A stretch of DNA of 64,000 nucleotides from Thalassotalea sp. (lineage in GTDB: Bacteria; Pseudomonadota; Gammaproteobacteria; Enterobacterales; Alteromonadaceae): contig JAQWHD010000065.1 of NCBI GenBank assembly GCA_029237915.1, positions 1-64,000 of the forward strand, given 5' to 3'. This document shows positions 61,394 through 64,000 of the stretch, one piece after another. Made by a program: the position numbers and the translations under genes. Below the pieces are notes generated by a model, which ran no database searches, was not told the DNA's origin, and saw only the letters and a program-made list of their open reading frames with translations. Position 1 is the first letter of the stretch, and the number at the start of each line of letters is the position of its first letter.

Positions 61394-62278
61394 ATGGATA
61401 TTAAATCTCAACAAGTGTTTTGTCATTTAGCACAAACCTTACATTTTGGCCAAACTGCGCATGCACACCATGTAAGCCCATCAACTTTATCGCGTATGAT
61501 CCAGCGCATTGAAGATGAATTAGGCTGTCAGCTATTACAACGCGATAACCGCTCAGTAGTATTAACGCCTGCGGGCGTTAGGTTTGAGACGTATGCAAAA
61601 CAACAACTACAGTTATGGCAAGATCTACAAGGTGATTTACATGCCGAGCAACCACAATTGCAGGGCAAACTAAGTATTTATTGTTCTGTAACTGCGGCTT
61701 ACTCGCATTTACCGCAACTACTTGATGGCTTTCGCCGAAAGTACCCACATATTGAAATTATGCTTGAAACCGGTAATGTTGCTAATGCCGTTGAGCAAGT
61801 TAAAAGTAAGCAAGTTGATTTTGCCATTGCCGCGCATCCGGAAAAGTTATCGACTAGTTGTCATTTTTTCTCGATTGCGCAAATTCCATTAACCATTATC
61901 GGCCCGACTATTGATTGTCAGGTTCAGCAACAATTACAGGCAAGGCAAATTGACTGGTCTACGATCCCTATTATTTTGCCAGATCATGGTAGTGCGCGAA
62001 AACGCTTTGAGCATTGGTACAGGCAGAAAGGCCAAGGTAAACCTAATATTTATGCCACGGTTTCAGGACATGAAGCTTTAGTTTCTATGGTCGCATTAGG
62101 TTGTGGTGTCGGTATTGCACCAGAAGTGGTTATTGATAATAGTCCGGTGAAAGAGCGAGTGAAAAGACTCACCCCCAGTCATACCATTAAACCATTTGAG
62201 CTAGGTGTATGTTGTTTGAAAAAACGTATGCAAGAGCCAGTAATTAAAGCCTTTTTAGCAACCATCAGCGAACCTTAA
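61394..62278 (+). CDS. ilvY: LysR-family activator of ilvC
   Basis: 294-aa LysR regulator with N-terminal winged helix (QQVFCHLAQTLHFGQTAHA followed by HHVSPSTLSRMIQRIEDELG) and a substrate-binding domain. It is divergent from ilvC at 162 bp, the order found across gammaproteobacteria, so acetolactate-responsive activation of ilvC is the expected role. LTLHFGQTAHAHHVSPSTLSR is strongly IlvY-like. The TTGCATATATTGCAA site lies 25 bp upstream of its start, consistent with autorepression. Confidence 0.93.
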   Translation: MDIKSQQVFCHLAQTLHFGQTAHAHHVSPSTLSRMIQRIEDELGCQLLQRDNRSVVLTPAGVRFETYAKQQLQLWQDLQGDLHAEQPQLQGKLSIYCSVTAAYSHLPQLLDGFRRKYPHIEIMLETGNVANAVEQVKSKQVDFAIAAHPEKLSTSCHFFSIAQIPLTIIGPTIDCQVQQQLQARQIDWSTIPIILPDHGSARKRFEHWYRQKGQGKPNIYATVSGHEALVSMVALGCGVGIAPEVVIDNSPVKERVKRLTPSHTIKPFELGVCCLKKRMQEPVIKAFLATISEP

Positions 62279-62340
62279 CAAGCGGTGTTGTTAAGGTCTA
62301 ATATGGTCTTCATCTTGAAGTAGAGGATTAACTAAAAAGA

Positions 62341-62712
62341 TTATGGTTTAGCGTTTAACTCATTAGTGATCCTGATAGATTCTTCTAATAGTACTTTATA
62401 CATTAGATCGACCAATACGCTTCCGTCTTGAGTACACATATAATTTATATAAGAACCAACACGTCTATGACCTTCTTCACTAAGCGCAGTACCAAACACA
62501 ATTTCTTGTGCTAATTCGTAATATTCAGGATGAGTATCTGCGATACGGTTTATAGATAAGCGCATAGCGTGCATACCGACATTTTCAGCAATTACTATAT
62601 TACCAGTTAAACCACTTAGGTAGGTTTGACACATTTCATCACTTTTTAAATTTGATGCGTTAACTGATGTGCTTGCCATTACTAATATAGTCGCGATTAT
62701 TGCTAGTCTCAT
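62341..62712 (-). CDS. exported hypothetical protein
   Basis: 123 aa with a signal peptide (NA-SNL, about residue 19). The mature part is largely helical with two cysteines (MCQTYLSG and YMCTQDG) that could form a disulfide. I do not recognise the family. It is monocistronic, convergent with ilvY and 118 bp downstream of comM, so it may or may not share that transcript. Confidence 0.6.
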   Translation of the reverse strand: MRLAIIATILVMASTSVNASNLKSDEMCQTYLSGLTGNIVIAENVGMHAMRLSINRIADTHPEYYELAQEIVFGTALSEEGHRRVGSYINYMCTQDGSVLVDLMYKVLLEESIRITNELNAKP

Positions 62713-62830
62713 CTACTTATCCTTACTACCATTTTAAATTTATTTGACTCTTATATTCTAGGCTAATGAATTGTAATTGTGTTATCGAATTAGTTATTAA
62801 AATGTAAACAGATAGGGTTTGCATTAATTA

Positions 62831-64000
62831 TCAACTCGATAAACTAGCGGTTAAATGTTGAATCAATCTATCCATGGCGCGATAAGATAGCGCTTCAATA
62901 ATATGCTCGCGTGCAATATCTTCTACATTATTCATATCAGCAATGGTGCGGGCAATTTTTAATATTTTGTGGTGCGCACGAGTTGATAAGCCAAGCTTTT
63001 CTACAGCTAGCTCTAAAAATTCACAATCTTCCATACTTAAATGACAATGAACTTTCAATTCAGGACTGGATAAGTGTGCGTTGGCTTTGTTTTGTCTATT
63101 AAGTTGGATTTCACGGCAAGTTTTTACTCTTGCTCTGATCACTTCACTGGTTTCATTATTAATATCACTTTTATTCCATAAACCTTTTGGTAATCTTGCC
63201 ACCTCAAGTTGAATATCAATTCTATCTAAAAATGGTCCTGATAATTTACTCAAGTACCTTAATATTTGCTCAGGTGTTGAGCGATTGTCGTTATAAAACC
63301 CGGTAGGTGATGGGTTCATTGCGGCGACTAATTGAAATTTTGCTGGGTAAGTCGTTTTGTGCATAACTCTTGAAATAGTCACTTCGCCAGATTCCATTGG
63401 CTCACGCAATACATCCAGTACTTTTCTATCGTACTCTGGCAGTTCATCAAGAAACAACACGCCATTATGGGCAAGTGAAATTTCACCAGGATTAGGCTGT
63501 GCACCACCACCAACAAGTGCTGCTGAAGAAGCGGTATGATGTGGGGCCCGAAATGGGCGTTGTAACCAGTTTTTCTGGTCAAATGCAGATGCACAAATAG
63601 AGTGGATAGCCGCTGTTTCTAGTGACTCTTCTTTAGTCATTGGTGGTAAAATACCAGGGAGTCTGCTTGCTAACATGGTTTTACCTGTACCGGGAGGACC
63701 AACAAAAATTAAATTATGTGAGCCACTTGCTGCTATCTCCAACGCCCGCTTAGCCATGGGTTGGCCCATGACATCAGCAATATCATCAATGCATATCTTA
63801 TTTTCATCAGCCTCCAATTCAGGTGTTTTGTTAACCACTAAAGGCAATAGTTGCTGACGAGCAAAGTGAGGGAATAATTGCTTCAGATGTTGCAGAGCTA
63901 TTATGGTTGCATCATTAACCCAACAGGCTTGCTGCGCATTTTGTTCGGGTAAGATTAAGGTACGCTGTTCATTTCTAGAAGCTATAGCTAAAGGGATTTC
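62831..64000 (-). CDS. comM: ComM/YifB-type Mg-chelatase-like AAA ATPase (5' end outside window)
   Basis: The frame is open from the stop at 62831 to the window edge, so the gene is cut at its 5' end; 389 residues are visible of about 500 in the family. An apparent TTG start at 63847 is internal. The AAA core has Walker A GPPGTGKT, Walker B VLFLDELPEY, the sensor MNPSP (VAAMNPSPTGFY) and a C-terminal Mg_chelatase_C-like part (LSTRAHHKILKIARTIADM). ComM helicases drive branch migration during natural transformation. Upstream residues ...LPEQNAQQACWVND resemble the Lon-like N-terminal domain end of YifB. Confidence 0.92.
   Translation of the reverse strand, partial: EIPLAIASRNEQRTLILPEQNAQQACWVNDATIIALQHLKQLFPHFARQQLLPLVVNKTPELEADENKICIDDIADVMGQPMAKRALEIAASGSHNLIFVGPPGTGKTMLASRLPGILPPMTKEESLETAAIHSICASAFDQKNWLQRPFRAPHHTASSAALVGGGAQPNPGEISLAHNGVLFLDELPEYDRKVLDVLREPMESGEVTISRVMHKTTYPAKFQLVAAMNPSPTGFYNDNRSTPEQILRYLSKLSGPFLDRIDIQLEVARLPKGLWNKSDINNETSEVIRARVKTCREIQLNRQNKANAHLSSPELKVHCHLSMEDCEFLELAVEKLGLSTRAHHKILKIARTIADMNNVEDIAREHIIEALSYRAMDRLIQHLTASLSS

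Noticed and set aside
63848-64000. comM starting at TTG 63847
   Set aside because: The frame stays open with family-like residues to the window edge; the gene is cut by the boundary.
1-64000. prophage, transposase genes, tRNA or rRNA
   Set aside because: Read through without finding integrase, transposase, phage structural genes, cloverleaf or rRNA-like sequence; only the small inverted-repeat element hints at mobility.

Overview
The window is AT-rich chromosomal DNA from a marine gammaproteobacterium, most likely in or near Colwelliaceae/Alteromonadales. Three things point there: a TonB-dependent receptor of the marine-carbohydrate type, a glgP-glgB-glgX-malQ block, and ordinary gammaproteobacterial housekeeping genes (proBA, ilvC/ilvY, tesB, deoA, cdd, comM). 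I see no rRNA, tRNA, CRISPR array, prophage or intact insertion sequence.

Layout. 1-3.7 kb holds a DcaP-like porin, a small DUF3185 membrane protein and a YdbS/YdbT-like PH-domain pair. 4.1-15.0 kb is the intracellular alpha-glucan block (glgP, glgB, glgX, malQ) followed by a GH13 alpha-amylase lipoprotein. 15.2-16.2 kb has a small membrane protein/XRE regulator pair and a zinc-ribbon membrane protein. 16.3-22.3 kb, on the minus strand, holds an SLC45-like sugar MFS transporter, an aldo/keto reductase, a vanadium-haloperoxidase-like lipoprotein and a CRTAC1-like FG-GAP/UnbV lipoprotein. 22.5-42.1 kb is an extracellular starch-utilisation locus: a TonB-dependent receptor divergent from a modular starch-binding-like lipoprotein, two pullulanase-type GH13 lipoproteins, a CotH-kinase-fold protein, a GH97 alpha-glucosidase, a second SLC45-like transporter and a LacI-family regulator. 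The rest is mostly core: spermidine-synthase-like genes, cdd-deoA, a Fur-box-preceded porin/FMN-binding/PepSY set, a Kef-type antiporter, DUF523, a DUF885 peptidase-like lipoprotein, tesB, a YbdG-like MscS channel, proBA, ilvC/ilvY and a comM gene cut by the window edge.

How it works together (inference): starch or glycogen is bound and debranched at the cell surface by the CBM lipoprotein and pullulanases. Dextrins cross the outer membrane through the TonB receptor, are trimmed by periplasmic GH97 and the amylase, enter by the SLC45-like permeases and are processed by MalQ, GlgP, GlgX and GlgB. A palindrome TGNATACGTATNCA occurs four times, all next to genes of this system (twice at glgP, once between the receptor and the CBM lipoprotein, once before the pullulanase operon). 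It is the likely operator of the linked LacI regulator.

Most notable findings: a cyclic-di-GMP-I (GEMM) riboswitch with its own promoter on the minus strand at about 54.49-54.66 kb that faces no same-strand gene and reads into the antisense of the DUF885 gene; the SusD-less surface starch system with four ~117-residue repeats; the CotH-kinase-fold protein inside the starch operon; and the CRTAC1/vanadium-haloperoxidase pair beside the receptor.
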